Source: Pelargonium cotyledonis (Eukaryota > Streptophyta > Magnoliopsida > Geraniales > Geraniaceae). From it: a stretch of DNA of 21,223 nucleotides. Positions 8,124-17,550 of this stretch are shown in pieces. Location: NCBI GenBank assembly GCA_036897625.1, contig JAYMTA010001202.1, positions 1 through 21,223 of the forward strand, written 5' to 3'. Positions within the stretch are counted from its first letter, which is position 1. The number at the start of each line of letters is the position of its first letter. A program made the position numbers and the translations under genes. The notes below the pieces were generated by a model. That model was not told the origin of the DNA and ran no database searches. It saw only the letters and a program-made list of their open reading frames with translations.

Positions 8124-9911
8124 ATGGTTCCTTCTCAAGCATTGCAGGCGTTTGGTGTGGCCGTCGACGCTGTTTGTCCCGGAAAAAAGGCCGGCGATAT
8201 TTGCCGGACCGCCATTCATCAAGCTGTAAGCACAGTGAATTGGTCTAAACAAGTTGAAATAGTTTAAATACCATTAGAACAATATAATTTGTGATTGCGG
8301 AGTTGCGTGGAGGAAAGTTGAAGTGAGATTGATGATTTAGGGACTGAAATTATACGTATAAACTTATGCCACTCCTTATGTTCTGGTGGTTGGTTGTTGT
8401 GTTTTTCCAAAGTTATTGGAGTTTTTTGTTGCACTTGTCACGGGTAGTTGATTGTTTTGAAATTTTATGATTTTGTGGGTTTTTTTCTGACTAATTTATC
8501 GGCAATTTTGTTGCAGTTGCCAATTATTGTTGTATTGTTTTAGTTTATATTTCTGTTCAGTTTTGTCTCATTTGTAGGAAAAAAAATTGCACTACTATTT
8601 GGATGGTTGCTGTATCATTTTGAAATTTTATGATCCTTCTGATTTTTTGGACTCATTTATTGAAAACTTATGTTACTGGTGTTTATGATTGTGGATTGCT
8701 CTATTGTTTTGTAGCTTTATGTTTCTGTTGTGGTTTGTTACTATTATTAGAGAGGACTAAAAGTTTGGGCTATGCGCCCTCACACAATAACAAATTATGG
8801 GAATAGGATTGATTCAACTAAAGGCAGCTATGGATTAGAGTTTTTGTTTAGGAATGAGATTCTCGTTCTTCATGTTTGGATTATAACTTTTTGGTCATGG
8901 ATACGGCTTTAAAATGGGAATAACATTTCCAACCCTATTCTTCGATTCTCATTCCCACTCCAAAATTCCTTCACCCAAACAGTACCTAAATGTTGATAGT
9001 TCAGGGGCCAATGATGGCTTATACTTTTAACAAAAGTATTGTTATTTGTTTTTCCAATTCGATGAGTAGATTGCACTATCCTTATAAACTAGAAACTCAA
9101 TCAACATTGCAGCTTCTGTCTAATAAAATTTAGGGGTATAATTCGACTTGGACCAGAGTCGGATTGGATAGGACGGGACCAGACTGATCGGATTCAGTTT
9201 GGTATGGTCCGAACCGAATTTTGATCAGCCCCTAGTAATACTGAAAACTTGTGGAACTGTTTGAGTTCATTCTCTAATACTCCATCCATTTGATATAGAG
9301 TGTCTAATATCTTGTTTTTGTAAGAATTAAGAATAAGTTAGTTGGACATCACCCTTCATAACCACATTTGTTTTTGTTCTAACAAACTAAACAGGTTCTG
9401 TCTGACTTATATTAGGGACATTGTTGGTAATTCATGAATCACTAACTCATATATAGGGATAAAAAACTTAGGTAGTGTTTGTATTAGAATTTTTGTTCAA
9501 TAATGACATTCCAAAAAAAAAAAAATAATCCAAATGGCACCTACCTGACACTCATTTTGAGACGGATGATTTATATTTATGGGAATGACAAAGCAATTAA
9601 TTCAATCTTTGAAATGCCGAAACGCCTAGTTAGTATTTATTGAAACAATTAGGAAATTGGAATTCATCCAAAAGGTTTTTATGTTAAATCCAGCTTATCC
9701 GATATCAAGTGTTTACAGAACTAGATGCTAACATTTGTAATTGCTTTATGCAAATTGTGTTATACAGGGCAGGAAATGTACTGCATATCCTGATCGTATC
9801 ATTCTAGTTTGCATTGTGTTGTGTTTTACAATTTCACTTGTGACTTGTATCATCTGTTGGGTCAAGTGCATGAAATTGTTTGCTGAGTCATCTATGGTGT
9901 GTTTGTACTGA
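8124..9911 (+). CDS. Predicted 81-residue cysteine-rich single-pass membrane protein, 2 exons
   Basis: Exon 1 is 8124-8225 (34 codons) and ends at the donor GTAAGC (8226). Exon 2 is 9768-9911 (47 codons plus TGA) and follows the acceptor TTATACAG, with a CTAAC branch-like site at 9728-9732. They join in phase. The N-terminal half contains VDAVCPGKKAGDICR. Residues 45-66 (IILVCIVLCF and onward) form one hydrophobic membrane segment, followed by a short basic tail WVKCMK and a C-terminus ending CLY. There are nine cysteines (18, 27, 38, 49, 53, 61, 64, 68, 79). The exon 1 ATG has G at -3 and +4; an in-frame ATG at 8106 would add six residues, and a stop at 8094 closes the frame upstream. Exon 1 is far more GC-rich than its surroundings. 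I do not recognise the family. A tail-anchored-like topology is inference. Without splicing the frame ends at 8265-8267 (47 codons). Confidence 0.5.
8448..8740. repeat. Imperfect direct duplication, period about 160 bp, in the small gene's intron
   Basis: TTTTGAAATTTTATGATT near 8456 recurs as TTTTGAAATTTTATGATC near 8618. Each is followed by a TGATTTTTTGGACTCATTTAT-like segment and later by ATTGTTTTAG or ATTGTTTTGTAG and TTTCTGTT. The sequence is T-rich and non-coding, typical of plant intron filler. Confidence 0.45.
8821..8987. mobile_element. MITE copy 2 (same family as 2308-2455)
   Basis: The left end AAGGCAGCTATGGATT and right end ACCCAAACAGTACCT are worn versions of the 17-bp termini of copy 1. 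The interior shares GAATGAGATTCTCGTTCTTC and ACTTTTTGGTCATG with copy 1, in the same order. It lies in the long intron of the predicted small gene. Confidence 0.7.
9130..9240. repeat. Degenerate GGTTCGG-type repeat fragment
   Basis: The segment is rich in variants of GGATTCAGTTTGG and GGTCCGAACCGAA, a simple-looking composition shared with 1545-1790, 13030-13170 and 20630-20960. It is non-coding, and its origin is unclear. Confidence 0.3.
9471..9545. mobile_element. MITE copy 3, internally deleted
   Basis: The ends GGTAGTGTTTGTATTAGAA and AATCCAAATGGCACCTACC match the family termini. Most of the interior is gone and an A-run (about 13 A) replaces it. At about 75 bp it is half the length of copy 1. 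Confidence 0.55.
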
Positions 9912-10037
9912 GGGAATAATGGATATTAAGGTGTCTGTATGAACCTGTTATGCTATCTTTTCTCAGAGAAGATACGACGTTGTTTTGTACTTGAACTATC
10001 TTGAATGCAAATCTTAATCGTGTCCTCGTGTTAAGAT

Positions 10038-10043
10038 AATAAA
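10038..10043 (+). promoter_or_regulatory. Candidate polyadenylation signal of the small gene
   Basis: AATAAA lies 127 nt past the stop codon at 9909-9911, in otherwise non-coding transcript-like DNA. The same block (GCAAATCTTA...AATAAATGG) is copied downstream as part of the 9990-11590 repeats, where it degrades to TTATAAATGG. Confidence 0.35.
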
Positions 10044-10059
10044 TGGTTTTGGGAAAACT

Positions 10060-10262
10060 ATCACAATGGTCTCTGAACTATCAAGAGTCGAGACCCGCCA
10101 ATTTGGCCTCAAATTATAGAAAACTGGCCAAAATGGTCATCCATGTTAACTTGGATGTAAATCGGAGACTTTTTTGGAAAACTTTCAATAGTTGGGGAAC
10201 TATTTTGACCTTAAATTAGTTTAGGGGCCAAATTTATGAGGTCTTGACATTTTTGGTAACGC
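10060..10262. repeat. Insertion-like 'GGTCTCTGAACTA' repeat
   Basis: A non-coding block starts ACAATGGTCTCTGAACTATC and ends with TTTAGGGGCCAAATTTATG and GACATTTTTGGTAAC. It interrupts the first unit of the 9990-11590 array. 'Can be rewritten as ATGGTCCCTGAACTA'-type sequences are common interspersed repeats in plants. I could not define its ends or a target duplication, although TTTTGG occurs at both junctions. Confidence 0.35.
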
Positions 10263-10541
10263 GTCCTATTTTTGAACTGAGGAACGAGGGAGTCTACTGG
10301 AGCCGATTCAAGAGAGCTACTTGGAGTCACATGCCATGGTATGGAATTTTCTATTACTTACATTTATACATTGTATACAAATTGTCTTCAATGCAAATCT
10401 TATTCTTGTTCTTGTATTAGATTATAAATGGAAAACTTTACTTTTTCGTAGGAATGTTTGAGTCTACGGGAGTCGTCGATTCGAAGACTTCTTGTTGAAA
10501 AAGTGACTTGAGGCCAACCTGCCACGGTACTCAGTATTCCA

Positions 10542-11148
10542 TTGCTTAACATTACTTTGCCTATTGATTTCCAATCCAGTCTCCTAGAATGCTTTTCTAT
10601 GGAAACTCTCTACCTTCCCTCAATACGGACTTTAATCAAAGTCAATGAGGCTGAGTACAATCATTACAAGGCGTTTCTTACTGCAAATCTTGACATTTCG
10701 CTTCATAATTGCATTGTATTGCTCGTTTTTCATGTTGACAAAGAAGATTCTATATTAGACTTTGCCAGGCCGGGTGATAATGGATGGGCTTGCATCCACG
10801 ACCCTAGAGATTTGAATGACCTCTTTGTTTTCGAGGGTGATTTCTATTCGATATTACACTCCAATATTGGTCTTGATTCAAATTGACCAACCTAACCTCC
10901 GATGAGTGATATTGTCAATTGATAGAGACAATGAAGAGTTAAATTTCGTAAGATCGAATTTGCCGCTCAATCCTAATATCAATTTTAGTACTAAGAAGTG
11001 CGTTGTTGATTTTGGATGGAGAGCTCTGTTTGATCATTCGATATGTTACCTATTCTTATGTCTTGATAGAACACATAAGAATAGAGTTAGAAAAAGTACA
11101 AAAGTTGATCGTTACAATAGTACTATTAGAAGTTCACCTAAAAACTAA
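10542..11148 (+). pseudogene. DUF295 / F-box (KIB-type) gene fragment, frameshifted
   Basis: Two open frames in different phases (10542-10886 and 10906-11148) read like one decayed protein. The first has METLYLPSIRTLIKV, then ILDFARPGDNGWACI and a segment ending FVFEGDFYSI. This matches the DUF295 pattern: a KLAFARPGDKSW-like turn followed by YKGQFYAV. The second (VVDFGWRALFDHSICYLF) resembles the VxSLGDRALFLG part further along the domain. No F-box or other N-terminal part is found upstream, and a TGA plus a frame change separate the halves. It is a dead fragment, about half of a normal domain. The family call rests on motif resemblance only. Confidence 0.55.
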
Positions 11149-11590
11149 AACTTAATCTTCCATGAACACACAATAATAAATTTGTAAGGTCTTAAAAATT
11201 TCACTACAAAAGAATTCCCGATCTGTGATGAAATTTTTTGGCACAAAACTGTGGATTCCAGTTACAAATGTAGTTTGTGAAGAAACTATGATGAAATTTT
11301 TCTGTTATTGTCGATGCAAATCTTATTCACGTTGTCGTGTCAGATTATAAACGAAAGACGTTACTATTTCGTGGCACCTCTCATTTAAAAGAGCGGCTCG
11401 ATCAAAGCCCACTTGCATGGTATTAAATTTTACCTTGTTTAAATTCAGATTTTGTATACAAACTGGTCTTCATTGCAAATCTTATTCAGTGCATTTCTGT
11501 GTTTGAATTAAGGTGTGGGCTGGATTCTACTGGAGCTGAGTCAAAGACTACCAATATGCTTTGCATTGCTGGATGATGAACAGGTATGTG

Positions 11591-12008
11591 ATAAATGGTG
11601 TCGTGCTCTTAGATCTTAGCTTTTAATTTTATCAACTATTTATATCCATCACCAACATTCTCTCACTCACCTACAAATTAACCCAACTACACCTATAAAA
11701 TTAACTATTCCTATAAAAAGGAAAAAAATAATAGTGCATACTCTCTATATAGTGAAAATTTGAACGTTATCTTCAATCGAGTGTAATAACCGACAAAAGT
11801 TGTTCTAATCTAATTCGATGTCACAATTTTGAGTATTAGAAAATACAGTTACTCGGATACATAATAGGAAAAGTTGTGTCGTCTTTGTGATACTATTAGA
11901 CTCGAATAGAAATAAGTAAACACTTTAAAGGTGTTGATCGTGAGCCCGTTTTGAATATCTCATATGAGAATTGTTGCCTAGTCTCTTTTTTTTTTTTTTT
12001 TTTTATCT
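11591..12008. other. AT-rich spacer with a T homopolymer
   Basis: There is no gene. A run of about 18 T occurs at 11987-12004. CACTCACCTACAAATTAACC near 11665 and other short motifs have no evident function. Confidence 0.45.
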
Positions 12009-12201
12009 AAACGCCCAAAAGAAATCGACCTAGTCGGTTTGATTGATATTTGGTAGGTAGTTCTATTGATGAAAATCAATCTAGTTAACTTTATAAATAA
12101 AAATTGAACGCCCTAAGGAAATAGACTGTAGTAGCCGGTTTGATTGGTAGTTCTATAGATCGAACTTGATCCAATCTATCTAGTTAATTTTTAAAAAATT
12201 G
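12009..12201. repeat. 98-bp tandem duplication
   Basis: Copy 1 (12009-12106) and copy 2 (12107-12201) both start AACGCCC. They share GGTTTGATTG, GTAGTTCTAT and AATCTATCTAGTTAA-like blocks in order and end AAAATTG. Divergence is moderate, with small insertions. No coding function is apparent. Confidence 0.6.
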
Positions 12202-13500
12202 AGTTGTCAACTCACTTGGTTGTCTTAGTGCTCGAAATCCCCAACCCAAACCCATTATATTAGTCATTTTTAACCCAAACAAACAAAAATCTCTCCGAAA
12301 TTTTACTGTTGAGATAAAGCACACAACCCAATAAGACAACAAGTTGCACAACTTTTCCCCTAGTTGTGGTAAATAGGTTGGCCAAAAAACCAGCAAGTTG
12401 CATGAGATCTGCAGAAAGGAAGACCAAAATATATAGTTGGATAAGAATAAGGTTGATGTGTGATTATTGGAAGACCCAATTTGAGTTGAGGATTGAGGAT
12501 TGAGGAAGTTGTGGAGACAGGCACAAGACACAGACAACCTGAAAACATGTGACAGCCGAAAGTTACAATGTCTCTCTGTCTCTACTCATGTTATGTTCAC
12601 ACTCATGCCTTGCTCTTGTCTTATAACCTAAGCCAACCAAATACTATGTGGTCTTCTTCTACATGTTCTTCACTCTTCGGAGATTCTTTTGAATTTACGA
12701 AAATAATTAGTGCATGTACCTAACTGACGTGACACAATCACATCCATATATGTCACATGCATTAAAAGGGGATGAAGTGAAACGTAGACAAGTTTTAGAG
12801 AGAGAAAGAGAATTATGTGGCTGAAAATGCGTCACGTCAGTTTACATGCACTGTCCATGCATGTAGTTACATGCAAGAATTCTTTTCCTTGATTTTATGG
12901 ATACTCCCTATATCCATCTTCTCTGCCCCTCCACTAGCAGCAACCCCATCTCTAAAGTCTTATCCATGTTGAAAATGATGATGTCCAAATTAAATAGACG
13001 TGACAATTTTTTATTCTCGTGGTGGCTCTAGACTTGGAGAATCGTATTTCGGTTCGATTTTTATTTGGCATGAAATGTGTTGAATCGCGCAGATTTGTAT
13101 GATCCGATACGACACTATCCAAAAGTTGGTTGTGGATCGGGTAGGGCAAAAGTTGGGTTAGTTCTCAACTCGAAGTTGTCTATGACGTTTGATGTGAGAT
13201 AAATTAATTAAAAAAAAGAGTTTTGTGTCGCGTATACGTCTAATAAGTGTTCATTTTAAGAAACCTATCATTTCTTTAAACGGACACTTAGCTTTTGGAT
13301 TTTATTTGATGTTAAAATGGAGGATTGAGTGTGAATAGATAGAGCTTTTCAACAAACATGATCTGCAGTATCTTTGGTGGGGAAGAAATGTTTAAGTTTG
13401 TCATCAAAGGCATGGTTGACCATTATCTCACCTGTTCTTTATGAATTGAACCAAAGATTAGCAACATTCTTATAATCTCATTGTTGGCTTAGATTAAGGC
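12202..13500. other. Spacer without a recognisable gene
   Basis: The two minus-strand open frames near 12184-12548 have no domain and poor codon character. A palindromic RY-type CATGCATG sits at 12856-12863 with ACATGCA motifs either side, and a GAGAGAGAAAGAGA stretch lies near 12799. Between 13030 and 13170 is a worn segment with CGGTTCGATTTTTATTTGG and GGATCGGGTAGGGC, like the repeat fragment at 9130. The RY motif could be regulatory, but no adjacent gene was found. Confidence 0.4.
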
Positions 13501-14929
13501 ATATATATAATATATATAGAGAAAAATAAAATTTAAGTCAAACATTTTATGGCGTAAGCTAAGCCAAACTAATAAAATGATGATATCTCATTAAATTTCA
13601 CCTATATCCACATAAATAAACTTGTAGGAGTGAAGCGACGGCCCGTATCCATAATTTTTAATAAGGTGTTATCACCTCATGTCTAGCTTAAGCCAAATCA
13701 ATTTTGTTTGGAAGTGTGATGGGATTTTTGTCTGGCAAAGAGCGGTGATGTGACAGTAATGACGTGACATACAATGTTAACATATCAGTTGCATCTTGAA
13801 GTAGCATGTCAATTGGATTAAAAAATAAAAACACGTAAATCTTTAAATCAAAACCTCAAATGCAAACAAGTTTAAGGAATCTAAAAAAATATCCAACAAA
13901 TAAATAAATAATTTAATAATAGCAAATATTGAAGTGTGGTCTCAAACAATTTAACGAGTAAAACCAACAGGTGGTGCTCCAAAATTAATTACTATAATAA
14001 TTAAATAATTAAATAAATAATAGAAAAGTGATGAAATGTGGATGGATAAGTATGGGCCAAAGATGTGGAGGAGACTACAATCACATATATACCCTAACAA
14101 ATATTATTTTGTTTTCATTTTTATTCTTATTCTTATTTTGTACATTGATTTTGACCTAATTTATTAAATTAGGTACTTTGGCTATTTGGATTTGGTCAAT
14201 TCATTTAAATCACAAGTGGACCGACATTAGATTGTGATTATTTTGTTGCCAAAATACATTTAATCATGAAATGATTGCTCACAATTAGACGGTGTAATTT
14301 TTATCTTATTTACTCGAGTTTGAATCGATGAAAGATCGGGTTGCATATCGAATATGATGGGCCTTAAATTTTAGAATAAAATGTGTTGATTTGTGTGTAT
14401 TTGTCCAATCAATTCCGACCTTGCGCTCAAGTTTTTATAGCGTAAACTAGATATAAATTTTTTTAAAAAATAAAACCCAGAAATTAGTAGGGTCAAATTG
14501 TGGTTTTTATTTTTCATTTTAATCTAGTTCAAATTATCATCTCTACTAGAAATAATAAACTTTTCCCCAACATTTTTGAAAAGGAGAAAAAAAAATCGCA
14601 AAAGCACATAAAATCATCTCTAGTTTCATTATGAGATGATACTATAGAGTGAATGTAGAGTGTGATTAATCTAATATTATTAAATTCGTCTAAATAAATC
14701 TTATGAACCTAATTTATGTGATTTGAGTAATAAATCTATTATTAGATTGGTCCTAATAAATATTGTAAACCTAACTTATACAACTCATTAAATTATGGTC
14801 CACTTAAAAGAGTAAATCATGTGGTGTGAAATTTATCGATTTTTACTATGTTGAGTTATTGCATTATTTGGGTGTTAGATAAAAAATTCTATTATTCACG
14901 TGCAAGTTAAAATTTATGACTGACTAATT
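13501..14929. other. AT-rich spacer with minor repeats
   Basis: There is no gene. An (AT)-rich tract lies at 13500-13518. AAGCTAAGCCAAACTAAT (13556) recurs loosely as AGCTTAAGCCAAATCAAT (13685). A worn repeat of about 75 bp is seen as ATAAATCTTATGAACCTAAT (14693) and ATAAATATTGTAAACCTAAC (14756). Confidence 0.4.
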
Positions 14930-15095
14930 TGAATTTCAAATTAGAAGGTGCGATGTAGATTAGGGCACCATGCTCGCGCTAAAGAATTTTATCAAACTAG
15001 TTAAAAAAATTATTAAACATTGGGTTTTTTTAGTCTATGGGATTTTTTAGCACGCTCGCACTTGCATGATTGACACCTTCAAATCATTTGATCAT
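14930..15095. mobile_element. Imperfect foldback (MITE-like) element
   Basis: Left-arm blocks CAAATTAGAAGGTG and GCTCGCGCTAAAGAA (up to about 14987) are mirrored on the right by TTTTTTAGCACGCTCGCAC and GACACCTTCAAATCATTTG (15042-15090). The loop is AT-rich. This is the usual shape of a small non-autonomous DNA transposon. The arms are imperfect and the ends are approximate. Confidence 0.4.
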
Positions 15096-15211
15096 TCTCA
15101 GATTAATTTTTATTTAATGTTTGGTCATATGGTTAAAAATTATCACTTTTTCCTCACAGGTGTGTTAATTGGGTATCAAAATCAAGAGTTCTTTCGACTC
15201 ACGCAGTTCCA

Positions 15212-15505
15212 GCGCACCGACCGTGCCACATCCGGAGGGTAAACATGGTTTGTTAGCTATATTTTTCTATCATAATTATCATTTTTTCATTTTGATAAAA
15301 ATAATAAAACTAGCTATTTATTAGCCATTCAATTTAGAAAAATACTAAACATTTCAAATTCTGTACAAACTTTTCAGTACAAAATGATGTGGCGGTCTAC
15401 GTGGCAAATATTTTTTTTCGTATTTTTGTTGCTTATTATTATTTTTAACGAATAACAATCCGACACATATGATACCACTACCCTCCCCATTAATTTCTGG
15501 TGCGG
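15212..15505. repeat. Direct repeat A (about 295 bp), copy 1
   Basis: The repeat starts GCGCACCGACCGTGCCACAT and carries AGCTATTTATTAGCCATTCA, ATGATGTGGCGGTCTAC and CACATATGATACCACTA. It matches 15975-16267 over its whole length with scattered substitutions. No coding frame. Its second half has the 'ATGATGTGGC...GTGGCAAAT' style seen in many plant repeats. Confidence 0.75.
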
Positions 15506-15974
15506 AATGCCCGATTTATTAAACTTATTGCACACATGGCGCTTATGATTTGACTAAATCATCATTATAGTATTTGATGTGTCATATTTTATTTATTAAC
15601 ACATCAATTTATAAAACTAATTTTATACAAAATTTTGTATATATAAAATTGCTCTTCAATTTAACCCATTTCCTATATTTCACACATGTCTATAGGTCCA
15701 AATTTAATTATCGGTCAATTTATGGATGAGATAAATTTAAGTGATAAAGTTGAAACAATTAAATCTGGGGCCTTTTTATTAATTCCCATTAAAAAGAATT
15801 AAATATTATCATGATGAGACAGCTCACAACAACAGCCTTTCACTTGGATTCTAACCAATTTTGATTTCAAATTTTCAAACCAAAAGCTGTCCACTTGACT
15901 TTCTTCATTGCCAAAATAAACATGTTCCCAATTTCACACCTATAATTATATCAAATTGTCTCTTCAAAATACAG
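15506..15974. other. AT-rich DNA between the two direct repeats
   Basis: About 470 bp of non-coding AT-rich sequence with no retrotransposon primer-binding site, polypurine tract or open frame. Confidence 0.4.
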
Positions 15975-16267
15975 GCGCACCGACTGCGCTACATTTAGTG
16001 GATAAACATTATTTGTTAGCTATATTTTTTTTATCATAATTATCATTTTTGCATTTTGATAAAAACAATAAAATTAGCTATTTATTAGCCATTCAATTTA
16101 GAAAAATTGCTAAACATTTCAAATTTTATATAATTTTTTTTTACAAAATAATGTGGCAGTCTACATTACAAATATTTTTTTTTCGTATTTTTGTTACTTA
16201 TAATTATTTTTAACGAATAACAACTTGACACATATGATACCACTATCCTCTCATAAATTTCTTGTGC
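15975..16267. repeat. Direct repeat A, copy 2
   Basis: This is the second copy, offset 763 bp from the first. It keeps GCGCACCGACTGCGCTACAT at the start, AGCTATTTATTAGCCATTCA in the middle and CACATATGATACCACTA near the end. Copy 2 has longer T runs. The pair could be a segmental duplication or two insertions of one family. Confidence 0.75.
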
Positions 16268-16268
16268 T

Positions 16269-16433
16269 TCTCAGGCTGGAGGGGAGGATTTCAGTGTCTT
16301 CAACTTGATTATTCAAGCTGATGGAGAGAAATCTAACGCCTTTGATTTGATTAATCTTGATGTTTTAGTCATTGTGGCTAATGTCAATTTTTTATCTCTG
16401 GGTTGGTTTGCGAACCGAGTGACCACGAGTTAG
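16269..16433 (+). other. Unidentified 54-codon open frame, possible gene fragment
   Basis: The frame is open with relatively coding-like composition: SQAGGEDFSVFNLIIQADG, then LINLDVLVIVANVNF, ending VTTS and TAG at 16431-16433. No start codon begins it, and it directly abuts direct repeat A copy 2. A 3'-UTR-like stretch with an A-rich tract (16498-16519) follows, which would fit the 3' end of a retrotransposed sequence. I recognise no domain. It may be a truncated retroelement or gene remnant, or chance. Confidence 0.3.
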
Positions 16434-17400
16434 TTAAGTTTTCGGTATTTTTGTTACCGTCCAATTTAAAGTAATAAAATATTATGTTCTTTTGTGTAAA
16501 AAAATAAAAAAATAAAACAATTTCATGTGGATAGAGTGTACAATTGGGGTTATAAACAATCTGCAAGAAAACGTAATCAAGAGATATATCATTTGAATTC
16601 AATATGAAAGTTACTCATTTGCATTTTATGTGATCTAAATGTGCAAATTTTAAGTTATGGTCGGGTTTCCGCATCTTCAAATCCAAATTGTTGGTCATGC
16701 AATTCATCAAATATACAAATAGAATACAAATTCGATTTCTCAAAACGTCTGTACTCATTTACCATATAGACACACAACTTACTTGGCTAGGTATGGTAAT
16801 ATCCGTGGGTATCTAAATTAAATAAAACAAATTAAGTAGACATGATAGTTCAGGTGTTGATGAGAAAAGTTTCGGTATTTTTGATTCGACTATTCGATAT
16901 GTTTTAGTCAATCTAGATTAGTTTGGTAACGTCAATATTATATAATTTTTTTGGTGGTCTGTAATCTAAGTTACTTCAAATTTTTCTGACTAAGTTGCTC
17001 ATTAAATCTTAAATCTTAAATCTTATATCGTATTTGTTATCGTTTGTTATCCCACTAAGTTGCTACATTTTAAAAGACTTACAGAGAAAGCAAAAAAAAA
17101 AAAAAAAACCTTATCCACAATGAAAAGTGAGATGCACGCGCAGAGATGGAGCGTTGGGCTTAGAAAACAAGAAAAACTACTGTTTTCTAGGTTAGTTGGA
17201 ATGATGTTTGGCAGGCCATAGGAGACATACACATAGAGAAAGCAAAAGTGGATAATGCCGAATCTTTTTATTTATTTATTTTTCATTTTAAAATTAAATT
17301 AAACTATTTAATTATCATGAGTCTTATCTTCAATTCTACCCCCAAAAAATAAAATAAATAATAATATTATTAAAAACCATTTTGACATTTATTTCTTCTC
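16434..17400. other. AT-rich spacer upstream of the OXS3-like gene
   Basis: There is no gene. A-rich tracts lie at 16498-16519 and 17091-17108. GTTTTCGGTATTTTTG (16438) recurs as GTTTCGGTATTTTTG (16869), a small diverged direct repeat. The right part should be the promoter of the gene at 17551. Confidence 0.4.
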
Positions 17401-17410
17401 CCCAAAACCA

Positions 17411-17418
17411 TATAAATA
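17411..17418 (+). promoter_or_regulatory. TATA box of the OXS3-like gene
   Basis: TATAAATA preceded by CCA is a clean plant TATA box 140 bp before the ATG. A start about 30 bp downstream would give a leader near 110 nt, A-rich (ACAAGAAGACAAAG...) as plant 5' UTRs often are. Confidence 0.7.
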
Positions 17419-17550
17419 CCCATCAAGCTTATTCATTTGAGACCCATCATCCATTTGCACATTTTCTCCCATTATCTCACCAAACAAGAAGACAAAGAAA
17501 AACAAAAGAAAAATTAGAGAAAACCCAAGTTTTTGGATCAAATCTTAGCT

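Larger units (their letters stand above)
9990..11590. repeat. Degenerate tandem array of 160-175-bp units, split by a DUF295 fragment
   Basis: A block ATGCAAATCTTATTC followed by a TAAATGG-like sequence recurs near 10014, 10390, 11314 and 11473. Three units then carry a second block like GAGTCTACTGGAGCCGATTC (10289, 10458, 11525). The third unit ends differently, in GCGGCTCGATCAAAGCCC. Some units also share TTGTATACAAA before the first block (10373, 11454). The first unit is interrupted at 10060-10262, and 10541-11310 carries the DUF295 remnant. The first block lies in the presumed 3' end of the small gene, so the array may have grown from there. Confidence 0.5.

Noticed and set aside
7858-8248. 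Three 85-88-codon open frames over the minisatellite
   Set aside because: They stay open only because the 54-bp repeat period is divisible by three. All read the same repeat in different phases or strands.
12184-12548. Two overlapping minus-strand open frames of 117 and 62 codons
   Set aside because: They have no family resemblance and an odd Cys/Phe/Leu mix, and one is the other read in a shifted frame. They lie partly on the 98-bp duplication.
15465-15480. TGATACCA as a retrotransposon primer-binding site, making the direct repeats LTRs of a TRIM element
   Set aside because: The 8-bp match to the initiator-Met primer site does not extend to the usual GCTC/GAGC. It lies inside the repeat rather than next to it, and there is no polypurine tract.
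17533-17550. N-terminal extension of the OXS3-like protein from a TTG
   Set aside because: TTG is not a plausible plant start here, and the ATG at 17551 begins a frame with a normal leader and TATA spacing.
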